DNA from: Pseudoneurospora amorphoporcata
Taxonomy: Eukaryota; Ascomycota; Sordariomycetes; Sordariales; Sordariaceae
Direction: 5' to 3'
Assembly: GCA_033297205.1 (NCBI GenBank)
Contig: MU859075.1
Span: 124,001-188,000 of the forward strand
Length of the DNA stretch: 64,000 bases
A program made the translations under genes and the position numbers. Positions 48,845 through 60,773 of the stretch are shown here, in pieces. Position 1 is the first letter of the stretch; the number at the start of each line of letters is the position of its first letter. Under the pieces are notes generated by a model that saw nothing but the letters and a program-made list of their open reading frames with translations, ran no database searches and was not told the DNA's origin.

Positions 48845-49657
48845 GTCTTCTCCATCGAGGTCCGATTCTGGGTCCGACGCTGGGTCTGAGTCAGACTCGG
48901 CGTCTGACTCTGATATTGACGCTTACTATAAAGAGGACCGCGAGGGGACTGACCTTGAACGGGAGGAGTGTCCGTTATGCCGAAGTGTGTCTGAGGTTGA
49001 ACGGAAAGAGGAAGATGAAGGAATTAGAGATTCAGGTTCGGCCACCGATGATAGGACACTCGTTCATAGGGAAAGACATAGTCAACTAGACGATCAATTG
49101 ACTAGCTCGCCAGTGGCCCCGATGGCTGCAAAGACGGCCTATAACCACCTGACCTTGTTAAGGCACTGTGGTCGGAAAGTTATGGCTCGCGGAAGGAAGC
49201 AATATCAAGGAAAGGGTGCAGGTCAGACGTTCAGCCTTGAGCTTCCTAATGGGAAGAAGCTTCTTACCCTCCGTATCGGAGCTTATAGTGAGAGTCAATG
49301 TGAGGGACAAGCCGTTGGGTTCTCTTCGATTCGTGTATTTGATGTCGGATTTCAGCAGCCTGTTTATGGCAAGGAAAAGCAGCACCATGATCAGGGTTAC
49401 ACAAGGCGATTCAACCAAAACATTTCTCACCAACTTTCAAGACTTTTGTGAACTTGTTTCATTTTAACTCTAAAACCATACCCAAAACCTATGCAAGCCA
49501 ATGCAGTACTAACTCTAGAAATATGCAGCCAAAAAAGAAAACGAACTGTGTACAAAGACCCTCATTCATAGACATGTGTAATATCCAATCGGCCTGTTTC
49601 CGACCCCTTCCAAAATGTCCGGGTATCTCCTTCCATCCATCTATCCCTCTCACCCGC
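48845..49657. other. Convergent intergenic region with an open acidic frame
   Basis: 813 nt between gad and the flavoprotein gene. One + strand frame, open since before gad intron 2, stays open to 49451 and includes a Ser/Asp/Glu-rich stretch (SGSDAGSESDSASDSDIDAY). Beyond 49451 nothing is seen. Confidence 0.5.
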
Positions 49658-51624
49658 TTACTGCTTGTTAAGGAAAGCACCAAAGTACTTCTCGAGAGCG
49701 TCAACCGTCTTGTCGCCCTGCTCAAGCTTGCAAACGAAGCCGACATAGCCATCGGGTCTCACAACGACGACACCACCCTTGTCCTCCTCAAAGCCCATCT
49801 TGGCGTGCGCCGCCGCCTTGGCGTCAGGAACGCGGTGATCCCAGCGGTCATCGGCATACACGTTATCCCTGTAGCGGGCCAACAACTCGGGCAAGTCGCG
49901 GGTGATCTCGACCTCGGTGCGCTTGGCAGCGAAGACGGTGGCGAAAGTGAAGAACTTGCTGTGGGGGTTGTGGCGCTCGTGGTGGCTGACGCTGTCGATA
50001 TCGGCACGCTTGAAGCGGGAGAAGAAAGAGTCGGGCTTGGAGAGGCCGGCGGCGAGGGACTGGAGAGCGGACTGCTGGGTGGGGTTAAGGGCGCCGGCGA
50101 AGATGAAGATGCGGAAGGAGCCGTTGAGAGGGATCTCCTGCTCGAGGTGCACGACGTTGGCGTCGACGACGCGGGTGACGTTGCTGTTGATGAGCAAGCG
50201 GCCGGGGACGAGCTTGCTGTTGACCTGCGCGGCAGGAGCGCTGGCGGCGGGGTGAGCGGAGGAGTAGTTGAGGTCGTTGGGCTTGTAGAAGACGCCGTAT
50301 CCCGAGGTGAACTCGCACGACTCCTTGAAGGTCTTGATGAACTCGTTCTCCTCGGCGGACTGCTTGGCGTCGGGGTTGACGTGGGTGCCGTGGGCGGTGG
50401 CCTGGGCGGTCGAGGCGGCGTCGGGACGCTGGGAGAAGAGCTTGGCGTACTTGTTGTCGAAAGCCAGGAGGGTCTCGGCGACGTCCTTGCGCTCGGGCTC
50501 GTAAGTCTCGAGGATTTCGCGCTTGGCAAGGCCGCCTTCGACGGCGTGGATCTTCCAGGCGAGGTTAAGAGCGTCGAGGAAGGCGGTGTTCATGCCCTGG
50601 CCAGCCTTGGGCGAGTGGGTGTGGCAGGCATCGCCGCCGAGGAAGACGCGGTGGTCGAGCGTGTACTTGCCGGAAATGCCCTGGCCGATGGGGTAGACGG
50701 AGTACCACTCGACGCGCTCCCACTCGATGGAATAGGGGGCCAGGATGCGCTTGGCGTGAGCCTGGACTTCCTCCTCGGTGGCGGTCTTGCGCGGGTGGAA
50801 GTCGGGTTCGTCAGAGGAGGCGATCTGGATGTACAGGCGCACCATGTTGTCCTCGCGGGGGATGACCATGATGGAGCCGTGCTCGGAGTGGATGGTGCAC
50901 TTCATCTTCATGTCGGGGAAGTCGGTCTTGACGACACCGTCCATGACACCCCACACGTAGGAGATGGGGTCCTTGTGCGTGATGCCGATCTTGAGCTGCT
51001 CGCGGATGAAGGAGCGGGCGCCCTCGCCACCGAAGAGGTACTTGGCCTTGACAGTCTCAGTCTTGCTGCTGTCGTCAACGTGCGCGAGCTGGACGGTCAC
51101 GGGGTATTCCGGGTCGGCCTTCTCGTCCGAGGTGAAGCCGGTGATGGTCCAGGGGCGCTGGATCTTGGTGTTGTTCTTCTCGAGGTCGGCGATGAAAACG
51201 CGCTCAATCAGACCCTGGTGGAGAAGGGTGGTGAAGGGGTAGCGGGCGTCGATGAAGTCGGGGCAGCTGGGCCAGGTGCCGGTGCGGACGATGCCGCCGC
51301 CGGTCTTGGGGGGATCCCAGAAGGCAACCTCGTACACGCGGGCGGGCTTGTGGGCCATGATGGCGGACTTGAGACCCATGTTCCGGAGCAGATCGAGGGA
51401 GCGGGGCTGGATACCATCGGCACGGCCGGTGGCGGTGGGCTCAGGCCTGTTGTCGATGTGCTTGATCTTGTAACCCCATCGTGCGAGACAGGTGGAGAGC
51501 ATGAGGCCTACGGGGCCGGCACCGACAATGACTGTGAGGTGTGTTAGTCATGTCGGTGCGAATACTGATGGAAGAGGGGATTTCACTCACCAATGTCATA
51601 GTAGTTGTCTGGTTGTGTCGCCAT
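49658..51624 (-). CDS. Phenol 2-monooxygenase-type FAD hydroxylase
   Basis: A 34-nt first coding exon (51624-51591) and a long second exon (51531-49658), joined over a 59-nt intron in phase 1, give 635 aa. The splice builds the FAD dinucleotide fold exactly: DIVIVGAGPVGLML (residues 10-23). Further motifs are RADGIQPRSLDLL, the second FAD motif HRVFLGGDACHTHSPKAGQG (about 305-324) with the following MNTAFLDALNLAWK, and a C-terminal thioredoxin-like domain ending in VVRPDGYVGFVCKLEQGD, all as in yeast phenol hydroxylase and related resorcinol/3-hydroxybenzoate hydroxylases. It would use NADPH and O2 to ortho-hydroxylate a phenolic compound; the exact substrate cannot be read from sequence. There is no signal peptide, so it is cytosolic. 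The long + strand frame opposite is a codon-bias shadow. Confidence 0.92.
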
Positions 51625-54600
51625 GATGTATGACTGGGGGGTGTGTTTGTGAGTAGTTTGATGGAAACAAGGAATCAAACTCGAGGCAGAAGAGCAATGA
51701 AGGGAGGGGGTATCTCAAACAGGCGATGGATGGAGGGATGGATAAATGGATGGTCAATCAACAGAGACAAAGAAAAGAGAGGGGGAGGATCAGGAGTTAA
51801 TAATTATATTTCGGTTATCACCACGACAAGGTAGGTAGCATCACGCGTCACAACACATTCTTAACACCGAAACCCGGGATGGGTTCCGAGAATTGGCCAG
51901 CACCAAGATCGGGGGGCGAGTTGACCCACGAAAGCGAAGTGGCATCCTCACGTCTAGTGTCGAGATGAACCGGTTCGCCGCGATGGGTTGCTTTGCCCAT
52001 GCGGGCGGACGAGGGATCTCCCAAGAAGTGCGGCAAGCGGACCCGGTATTGGTGAGATTCGACACCTCCTGGCTCCAGACACAGCCAGTGAAGCACGGCA
52101 AGGCGGAAGTAGGGGGACACACCACTGCGTCAGAGCAGTTTGAGGTGTGGTGGCACCCAGAGGGCTGAACAACGCTGTGCGCCGTGAAGGAGAAGGCAAA
52201 GGCGGCATCTGATTGGCCGGACCGCTTCGTTCGGATCCGTCCATGGGGTTTGCTGCGTCGTGGTTCGTCGGAAAGTTGGGTGGGATTGTGGGAAGGACGA
52301 CGGGGAGGGGAAGATCGGGAATGGAACACGGTAGTCGTCGGTGGGGCCGCGGGCGGATACAAGTGGATGTTCACAGGCGGTAGTCTGCCTCGGAGTGTAC
52401 GGGGTCGCTGACGGGTGCGGCGTCGGGACAGGGAAAATAAACATTGTCCCCCAGGATTCCCCACAGCAGCCACAGCAACCCACGGCTGCTGCGGCCTCCG
52501 AAGCCCAGGCCCGAACTCCACGCCGGGGTAATCCTGTCAAGCCCGATGATCTGGCCCGCGATTTTGGTCCGGATTTTTCTTTATGCTGTCCCTTCTTTTC
52601 GGGTTTCCAGGCTTCGAGGTGTCTTCTGCAAGCCGAGCCAGCGAGCGAGACACCAGCGCAGCGTGTTTCCCCCTGAAACCTGGCGGGGTCGGCGCTTGTG
52701 TACTTAGGTTGCTGGCCGTCCGTCTGGGTGACCTTGTCCGCGTCACGAATGCCAGCACAGCCGCGACGTTTGCCGTTGCCAACTCGCAAAGGGGAGACGC
52801 CCTAGATATCCCAATTCCTTTTTGACTGATTGTGCTGTCACCGCCCTCAAGGGACTTTCTGCGCCAAGCCCCCTTGATGATCACCAACAGCGGGCCCCCC
52901 GCTTGCCGCCATCGCTCCCGTTCCATATTCCCCGCGATTTGCCCCTGGCATGGCATTCCGAATTCTGCTGACAAAGACGCGATTCGCGCATGTCGGAAAA
53001 GCCCCAAGAAATCATCCATTGATCGAATAGACAAGACATGAACATCGATAATAAAAGACACGACGACCGTCTTCAGTCTTCAGCGTCGCCCTCAGGGTTT
53101 TTGTTCATGTACAACAGCACTTTAGGGGATCCATCTCGCTGTGGACCTCGTGGAGTCGCGATCCCACTGCAGGTGGCCAACCCCATGCTTTCTTTACCCC
53201 ATGGGACTGAGCGGGCAGCTTAGCTCCACGAGAATATCACCTGTGATGGTATTCGCCTTCATGTTGCGAGCCCGTCACCCACCCGAGTCTTCCGTCCATG
53301 TTGTACTTCATCATAACGGCCTTCGCTCCTGATGACCAGTCGTCAACAAGTCAGACACTAGCTGTCGCAGCCGCAGCCGCAATCGTTACACGGTCTGTTC
53401 TGGTCGTCGAGACAACACATCGAGGTTACATAACGAGGTCTGACGGAGATTTCCGACCCGCCCGATTGGCCGTCACGAGAGACAACATGTCTTGATCGTC
53501 GGAAGCCTGTGACGCTCAGGGGTGAGCAGGGGTGCAAAGACGAGAAGCGCTTGGGAAGTAAACATATTTCCGCTTTCGGCTCTTCTCGTCATCTTCATCT
53601 TTTCACTTCTCTTGCTTGCCTATTGACCATTTTGTATGGAAAGACAAGCCGGCCTCTCGACGCCAAACAACTGGTCAGACCAGTCAGACACATCGGTTCA
53701 AAGCCCTGCCACAACACTACGAAAGACGTCTGCTTTTTAGGTACATTTACTGCTCTCTTGTTCATAGTCGAAGGGTGGATGATCCTACGTATCCCCGTTT
53801 GACCCATCTGTTTTTTTCTTTTATTAACCTCTGCCAGACGATCAAGTGTAGCAACTGGGGATTGGTATCCGTATACACGTGCCATCGCGCGTGCCAAGAG
53901 TGGGCGGCCAAGTGTGACACAAGACATCCTGCCCAAACCGTGCAGTGGTCAGGCAGCAACTCTTCATACCTTACCCGTGCCACGCAACCCACTTCCACTA
54001 AAAAGTGGGTGCTCACTACCAGTACGGCCAAACCGCCACCAGGGTTAACGGTGCAAATGGCCGCAAAACACCCAAAACAGTGAGGACTCGCAACATACCA
54101 CACCAACCAGTTGAGATTAAGAAAAGATGAATGAGCATGACCAGGGCAATGTATTTTATTTCCCCAACTTTTTTCAAGTTCGTATTTTTTTGCTGTGTTG
54201 GAAAAAGTCGAGTCTTGGCCCAAAACAGCACCTCTAACCCTAACCTGGCCGTTTTGCTAGTGTGGCCGTACTGGTAACCCACTTTAGTGGAGAGTGGGTT
54301 GCGTGGCTCGGGTACGTAGGTACCTTCTGTCGATTGTCCTGAACTCCACAAGACCAACCAAATGATACGTGGTCCTCGAGTGCGTCATCACGGCTTCTCG
54401 CGGGCCGCCCAACTGACGAGTGCAATCGAGAGCAATGAAACCTGTGGTGTGTCCACAGCGGCGAACCAGCTGACTCACGTCTTAGTCCCGTCCCGGGCCA
54501 GGGTGCGCTTGATTGACATTGGACTTGATTAGTGGAGGAAATCCACGAGGAGAAAGCAAAATGCATCACCCCCTGAGCTACACGATGGACTATAGACGTA

Positions 54601-56611
54601 TTGACGACATGTTTGAAAAGGCTGCATTTTACACAGCAATTCCCACCAATTGGGATACGTTACGTTTGGACTGACTCGCTTTGTATCGTCCAGGATGATT
54701 TACAAAATTGGAGTGTACAAGCTTCCCTGACGGATCGCATCTACGTCCCGCGGTTACATCCACTTCGCTGGTGTTTGTGACGAGTTCTCCGCTGGCCTTG
54801 AAGTTTTACTCGGGACCCAGCTTCAGTATCGCCGTCCATCGTCTCCCGATACTCTCAACTGGCGTACAGGAATACTGGGCTTGTGACGCGGGTGACATTC
54901 CGGCTGGCGCCTTGATTCTCAAGAGGATGGTGTTATCAGGAGCGCTTTCTATCTGCACGGACTGTCCATTTCAGCCAGCAGCTACCTTATACTGTGAGTG
55001 TAAGACCCGCCGGGCCTCCGAAACGTTTTGCATGTAGCACCATGAACGAACACCCGGACCTAGGTCACGACTTTAGGGCAGCAGTTGATGATCAAACACC
55101 TCCCAAGTCTTTATCAAAGGTGGGGTACCATGGACCCTCCCTAGTGTGCTATGGGAGAAGATTATTGCGGATCATTAGCGAAACCGAGTTCACCAATTAC
55201 TCGGATAGGCTGGTCGCTCTAAGGGGCAATTTTTTTTTTTTAACCGCTTCTAGGAGCGATTTGACGGATCACAGGACGGGCGGACGACTGGTGTGTATAG
55301 CGGGCTATGGAGGAGATGCTCGATCCGACAGCTGCTCTGGCATCACGGCCAATATACCGAGGAAAATGACAAATTCGATTAAGGAGCAAGGATACCGAAT
55401 ACTATATGCGTATGACTTGGGTCCGTATCTTTCAAGGCATTCTAGTGGAAGCACTAGGTATGCGAGACAATATACTGACATTCCGTCGGATGGGAAAGTG
55501 GAATACTTGTCTTCCCCTGGTGATACATACTCTAGCCCAACAATACCGGGTGCCGAAAACTTTGACAGCAAAGAAAGCCTCGAAGCTGAAACGGAGGAAA
55601 TCTAGAAAGCGACGCGAAACCCTTCCAACGCACAGATATATATGTCGGTATAAGTTGTTTGCAATAGCAGGGGACTGGTTCACTGACCCCGCAAAGTGGG
55701 ACGTTTTGCAATATGGATCCCAGGAGCATTTCTTACTACTTGCGGAGGTTGACATCCTGTCTCTAAGCCTGTCCTTTGTGCAACAAGAACTCTTTCCGGG
55801 TTTGACCATAGAGTTAACTGTACCCTACTTTTTCCAAATCACGATCGGTAGGGCATTTGGAACGGAACCAATAAAGGCGGGAGTTAGCATGTGTGCTATG
55901 GTCTGACTGGTTGGAGTTTACCACATGGGACGAATAGAGGTCATAGTGTCCGTCTTGGTTAACGGGAAGGGAAGAAAGGACCCGTCAATAGCCGGTAAGG
56001 CTTCTTTTGAGCGTTGCAAGGCGAGTAGAGATGGGTCGAAACAGAAGCTGCTCGAGAGCCCCTTGATGAAAGATTGGAAAGGACAAGACATTTATTTTCT
56101 CCGAGGAAGGTAGGGGTTAATGGTGGTTGTTGTTGTTTATGGCATACAAGACAGGATGGGTGGGTAAATGGGAATCGAGGATGATGACTTGGCAGTTGGC
56201 ACTAATTTGGGATTGCGAAAGCGGAACACGAAAGACGGGACATGCGCTCCGGTCAATATGATTCACTCCATTGCGCCTTCCCTGGAAGGATGGAAATAAC
56301 GTTTCGACTGCCGGCTGCCGAGTTCTTCCGGGGGCGAGTTTGTTTGATCATGACAGTGTACTGCTGTTGAAGGGTGACCCTACTACCTAGGTAGCTACCT
56401 AATTCATGTTTGTTTGTTCCATCTTCAAATCCCATGATTCTGAACATCTCTGGATTAACAATATTTGTCCTTCACCAACCACATACCACTGCCACCCGTT
56501 ATCGACCGATTTAATCTTTTAATCCAATGCCATCAGTTCGGTTCTGGCTGTGAGCGCAACTTATGTGGCAAACATGCCCCTGGCTGAGGACGGCCACCAC
56601 AATCCAGGTTG
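51625..56611. other. 5 kb gene-poor interval with an inverted-repeat element
   Basis: No confidently supportable gene. It holds the promoter of the flavoprotein gene (GGAT/GGAC-rich repeats near 51720-51750), a TA-flanked foldback element at 53974-54312, and two overlapping + strand frames at 55042-55605 and 55406-55906 with unbiased codon use. A CTACCTAGGTAG palindrome sits at about 56387-56398. Confidence 0.5.
53974..54312. mobile_element. MITE-like foldback element, 339 bp, TA-flanked
   Basis: The arms about 53974-54030 and 54240-54312 are inverted copies: the left arm starts CCCGTGCCACGCAACCCACT and the right arm, read on the minus strand, starts CCCGAGCCACGCAACCCACT. Homology continues through ACCAGTACGGCC with small indels. 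Each arm has its own inner hairpin (ACCCACT...AGTGGGT). Both ends are flanked by TA (53972-53973, 54313-54314). The interior is AT-richer and non-coding, so the element would be non-autonomous and Tc1/mariner-class by its TA flanks. Confidence 0.72.
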
Positions 56612-56788
56612 TCATGATGATTGATGACTGAAACCTCTGAAAGGAGAAATCTCTTCGTCGAATGGAGGTGTAAGTCCACCTCCAGTCTTCTTGGCCCTCT
56701 TCACAGGAGACTTTTCCTCATGGGCATCGGCATCGGCTTCCTTGCGATCACGCTTAGCGGTGGGCTCTCGGGTGGCAGATTTGGCGTC
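56612..56788 (-). other. Possible C-terminal exon behind an in-frame TAG
   Basis: After the TAG of the 485-aa frame come codons GAG CAG, a 70-nt intron-like stretch (56858-56789; GTATGC donor, CCCCAACAG acceptor, no clear branch point) and a 58-codon frame in the same phase ending in TGA. It begins DAKSATREPTAKRDRKEADA, includes a nuclear-localisation-like SPVKRAKKTGGG and ends FRGFSHQSS. Codon use looks coding. It could be reached by UAG readthrough, by unseen alternative splicing, or be the lost end of a gene with a recent nonsense change. Confidence 0.4.
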
Positions 56789-56864
56789 CTGTTGGGGAAA
56801 AAGCGTGAACATGTCCGCATGAAGAAAGAAAACAAATGGAAACGGTGGATGAGCATACCTGCTC

Positions 56865-58322
56865 CTAGGCGTCGGCCAGGGATTGGTTACCGGTATGATG
56901 GGCTGCATCGGCGAACCAACTATGGCTTGCCATCTGAGAAGCTGGCTGGTCGCGACCGAAGGACTGAAATGCTGGCAAACACTTCTGGTTATGATCCTCA
57001 AGAGTGCTCGCAACTTTCTTCCATGAAGGGGCGAGCGCTGCACGAGTTTCCTGGTCCGCTATGAGATAACGGATCCGCGGAAACTCAATCTCCGGCTCGG
57101 TATCGTGCAGTTCGGATGACACTTCGCCCCTCTGGCCATGCTGCTCATTATCGCATCCCGTCCACCGTCCCAGATCTTTCCATGTCTCGTGAATATTGTC
57201 TTTGTACTTGGCCTCCCAGTATCTCTGCACCTCGCGAGCGTGGCTCGGGTTTTGGACGTTGAAGCAGACTTTTTCGCGTACTGTGGCATTTACGGGCACA
57301 AAGTCTTTATTCGCTTCCAGTTCGTGCCCAAGGAACACATCCTTTACCCTCTTCAATGCTTCGTTGGTACGGGGGGATGGCCGTGTTCCTAAAGGACCAT
57401 CAGTGAGCCCCGCAAGGAGTGTGTGCTCATAAGCCTGCCATACAAACTTTAGCGTATCCAAATTGGGCTGGAGGAGGCGCGCAACCTTCCCGATATATTC
57501 GTTATCCGGAAGATGTCTCGTATGGAAGGGAATGGTTGCGAAGGCAAAGAAGCTCGACATTTCCTCAAGCATATCGGCGACCTCAAAGTTTGAGAAAGGG
57601 TGGTCGCGGCCGCTCTCCGTCAAGAAGTCACCCCAAAAGCGTTGGAAGAGTTTGGGCCGCACAGACAGCCAATTTCGCAGGAAACAACTATCCTGGCAGA
57701 CAAAAGGGAGGACAGGGCTAAGGTAGGGTTCCCCAAAGACCAGCGGTTGGTAGTTAGGGAAATATACGAACAGAGCATTGAGTCCTCCAACATTGTCGAA
57801 GCCTCTTATGAGATCGATGACCGAGTACCCGTTTTGGTCGAAGGATGCGGGGCCCCATCTGTGGACGATAGCGTCCTTGTCGATGGTCACCTTTGAACCC
57901 CCGGCGAGGATGACAATGTAGTACCCGGTGTAGATGGCGTTTATCTCAGAGCCCTCGATGAAGTGAATGACAGAGTCCCTGACGACGCGGACTACAGTGC
58001 CCCCCGGAATGTTAATTTCAAGGCAGCCGGTGGAGCCGATGACGGGGCCATCGATGATGTCAACTATCGTGTACCCTCCGGTGAAGTTGACCGGAGTGTT
58101 CCTGATGAGGTCGCCTAAAGTTCCCCTGGTGATGTCAAAGACAGCCTCAGGCTGCTCGCCCTCGTCCACGCCAGAGTCCTCCGTGTCAGAGACCTCGTCA
58201 ACCTCCCCGTTAGCATCCTCGGTTGTGGGGACAATAACAGACACCTCGTCAACATCCATATTCGAGTCCTCGACTGTGGGGACAATGTCGGAGGACTCGT
58301 GGAAGTTCATATCAGAGCTCAT
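56865..58322 (-). CDS. Uncharacterised acidic 485-aa protein
   Basis: One exon from ATG 58322 (MSSDMNFHESSD) to a TAG at 56867-56865. Residues 1-70 are very acidic with two near-repeats (IVPTVEDSNMDVDEVS and IVPTTEDANGEVDEVS). Residues about 70-170 alternate Gly and Ile/Val in a beta-strand-like pattern (GGYTIVDIIDGP, GGTVVRVVRDSVIHFIEGSE, YYIVILAGGSKVTIDKDAIV). The rest is mixed alpha/aromatic (FLRNWLSVRPKLFQRFWGDF, FAFATIPFHTRHLPDNEYIG). I recognise no family, signal peptide or membrane span. C-ending codon use and length make it a real gene. Two codons after the stop there is a good GTATGC donor leading to an in-phase lysine-rich exon (56788-56612), so the natural C-terminus may lie there. 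A lineage-specific protein is likely. Confidence 0.7.
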   Translation of the reverse strand: MSSDMNFHESSDIVPTVEDSNMDVDEVSVIVPTTEDANGEVDEVSDTEDSGVDEGEQPEAVFDITRGTLGDLIRNTPVNFTGGYTIVDIIDGPVIGSTGCLEINIPGGTVVRVVRDSVIHFIEGSEINAIYTGYYIVILAGGSKVTIDKDAIVHRWGPASFDQNGYSVIDLIRGFDNVGGLNALFVYFPNYQPLVFGEPYLSPVLPFVCQDSCFLRNWLSVRPKLFQRFWGDFLTESGRDHPFSNFEVADMLEEMSSFFAFATIPFHTRHLPDNEYIGKVARLLQPNLDTLKFVWQAYEHTLLAGLTDGPLGTRPSPRTNEALKRVKDVFLGHELEANKDFVPVNATVREKVCFNVQNPSHAREVQRYWEAKYKDNIHETWKDLGRWTGCDNEQHGQRGEVSSELHDTEPEIEFPRIRYLIADQETRAALAPSWKKVASTLEDHNQKCLPAFQSFGRDQPASQMASHSWFADAAHHTGNQSLADA

Positions 58323-60773
58323 TTTGTTGATTTGCTCGTAGGTGGCGCAGTGCTAGCTCCTCGTGAGCACAAGAATTGGGGTCGTCGCTTTCGCTCTTCT
58401 AGAAGTGTGTACACAATCAACGTCAATGATTGTTGGTTGCAAATCGAGCAGAAAACAGGTGACAAACCTACAGTTTTCTCTGAGACAATTACCGCGTTTG
58501 TCTTGGTTTCCAGCTTCCTTTCCTTCACCTCGTTGTTCTGCGAAGTGTGATGACAGAAGCGGTGGGATTTCCTTTGGTTTTGAAGGTAGCTAATGATTTG
58601 ATGCGGATGAAGAAGAAGAAGAAGAAGAAGAAGTAGTTAGAGGTATGGTTTTAACTACAGTTGGGTGGCCTGTTATTTATGTGTTTTAGGGGGACTTCTC
58701 CCAATTAATTCTTGCTACCTAGGTAGGTAGTGTTTTTGCCGCTAGGTATGTCCATCCCATTCTTTTCCTTGGTCCTGCTACCGTGACTAACTGACCCGCG
58801 GCTGCCCTGATGCCATCTGTCTCTTGCTGATAAGGCACTTGCCACCAAATCCTGAAAGTTAACCTCTACCGGAGGTCCGGTACTGCATGGATCGGGTATC
58901 AGCTCAAACTGGCCCTTGGAAGGTTCTGAAGGTGTCAACATTGCATAAGGTTGCTTGGGCAAGAGGCACGTCATCTAAATGCCACCTGCAGTAAACCGCA
59001 TCCAGGACACAAAAGCCGCCAAGTCCATCGAGAAAAGTAGGATAAGGGGGAGCTCCAATGTGGGAGATTGACGGTAATAGCTGGCAAGAGGGAAGAAGAG
59101 GAATCAAAAATTCGCCAAGGACTGCCAGGTCTTTTATCTAAATACCAAAACTTTGATGACGAAGCTGTGAGGCGGAGACAGTAGAATTAGAAGTCAGATA
59201 CATGAAGATCGAGGCGCGGTGCGTACTACATTCCATGTTGCCACCAAAGCAATGCTCCCCAACAGGTCCAGTCGAGCCTGCAGTGTGATGGTGGAGAGCG
59301 GACATTTTTTGGGGGAAGGTTTGGTGGGAAGCTGCCTACTACCTTATGCATATCCTGGGGGTTGTTCAATGCGCCTGCTGTGTTTTTGTTCGACTCGCAT
59401 TCATTTCGGACGGATCTTCTGTAGCAGTTTGGACATTCCCATTTGAGCAGGAGAAACTAGATTCGCTTATCTCGATGTCCAGAACTTCAAACTGCAGAGT
59501 TGCAATGGAAGTTCCAACACCAGGTGCATGCTTCTTCACACCTCCCAAAAGACATTTGCCATCTCGCATTCAAACGTCGCCGTTCCTTTCCTGCCTTCTC
59601 GCGACAAGGAGGTACTTCATGTGTGTTTTCATCTTGCTTCGTGCAACACACTTTTGCCCCGGCGTGCTACTGTATTCTACATAGACCTGATATCAACTCT
59701 TTCTGTCTCTTCGTTCACCATACGGTACGTGGCAGCTAAGAGCTTGTTGGATAGTGCTTTTGTGAAAGGCTTTGTGGTCCCATACGGTAGTCCGTACCGG
59801 TATCGCGTATCCTGCATCCATATCAATCATTCAGCAGTGCCAATAACCCCGTCACGGGATCTCTGGTGTTGACCAAGAAAAGGAGAAAGAAGACCCAAAA
59901 GGGGTTGCAAGTAAACAAAACCGGCTTGACGTTGTGTGACCCTCCAAATCCGTAGAAGGTACTTACCCCGTGCTTTTGCTCCACATTCCCCAAACCCCGG
60001 AGTCCGGAACTTTCCCCTCTCCTTTGTTTTCTCGTCATGCATCAAGGTTGCATCGGGGCGGTACGTACCTTTCCTTGGTCAAGTGGCCCCCCCATTTTCA
60101 CATGTCAGACATGTCCACCGTTGGGGATCCCAGGACGACGATTGGGCGGCGTTGGGATGAGCATGATCATGACGACAGGCAATCATATGCAATCCCGACC
60201 CCCGGCGCCGACGACGACCCTTGCCAATACATACTGCAAGACAACACACATACATTTTACCTATTCCACTGCCATCCTCGTCGCTGTTCCAACCTCACCT
60301 CACCTCAGTGCCCAACCGGTTTTGCCTCTGAGATAGGTAAGCTTACATTGACCGCAAAGCATCCCAACCAAGGCACTTTTTGTCATTTACAGACCAGCAT
60401 CTGTGCCCTTCTTTGTGCAGAACCATCGCCATCGGATTCCGCCTGTTGACAGCATCGTTCTCCGTGTCCGCCACCTGGCACACCTGTGCGCGTGCATTCG
60501 AAAGAGACCGGGCGCTCTGCTTTTGGCGGTCCAACTTGTCATCTGTCTGTCTGTCGCCTTGGCCGCTGGTCCACGGAATCACCACGGCCAGTTTTAGATC
60601 TCATGGACAGGCAATAGACTTGTGGGAGTTCTGAACTGGGCGATTGCCGTTAGAAAGACACAAAGGTTTTTGTTTACTGCCCTGCATCCAGCCCTCTCCG
60701 GGCACGTTGGCGCCAGGCCGCGCAACCTGATATCGGGCACCGGGAGCTTCACACTCCTTAAACGTCGTTCATC
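58323..60773. other. Divergent intergenic region, no gene seen
   Basis: 2.45 kb between the divergent 485-aa gene and the lipase-like gene. It holds a (GAA)n run at about 58608-58634 and a CTACCTAGGTAG palindrome at about 58715-58726. Short unbiased frames only. Confidence 0.5.

Noticed and set aside
47427..49451. 674-aa glutamate decarboxylase with acidic extension as the main product
   Set aside because: The spliced last exon gives the family's conserved C-terminus (KEKHSLQGKTGKTH...), so the extended reading is at most an alternative.
49448..51547. 699-codon + strand frame opposite the phenol monooxygenase gene
   Set aside because: Antisense shadow caused by strong C-ending codon bias; Val/Gly/Leu/Glu-rich composition without motifs, while the minus strand has complete FAD motifs.
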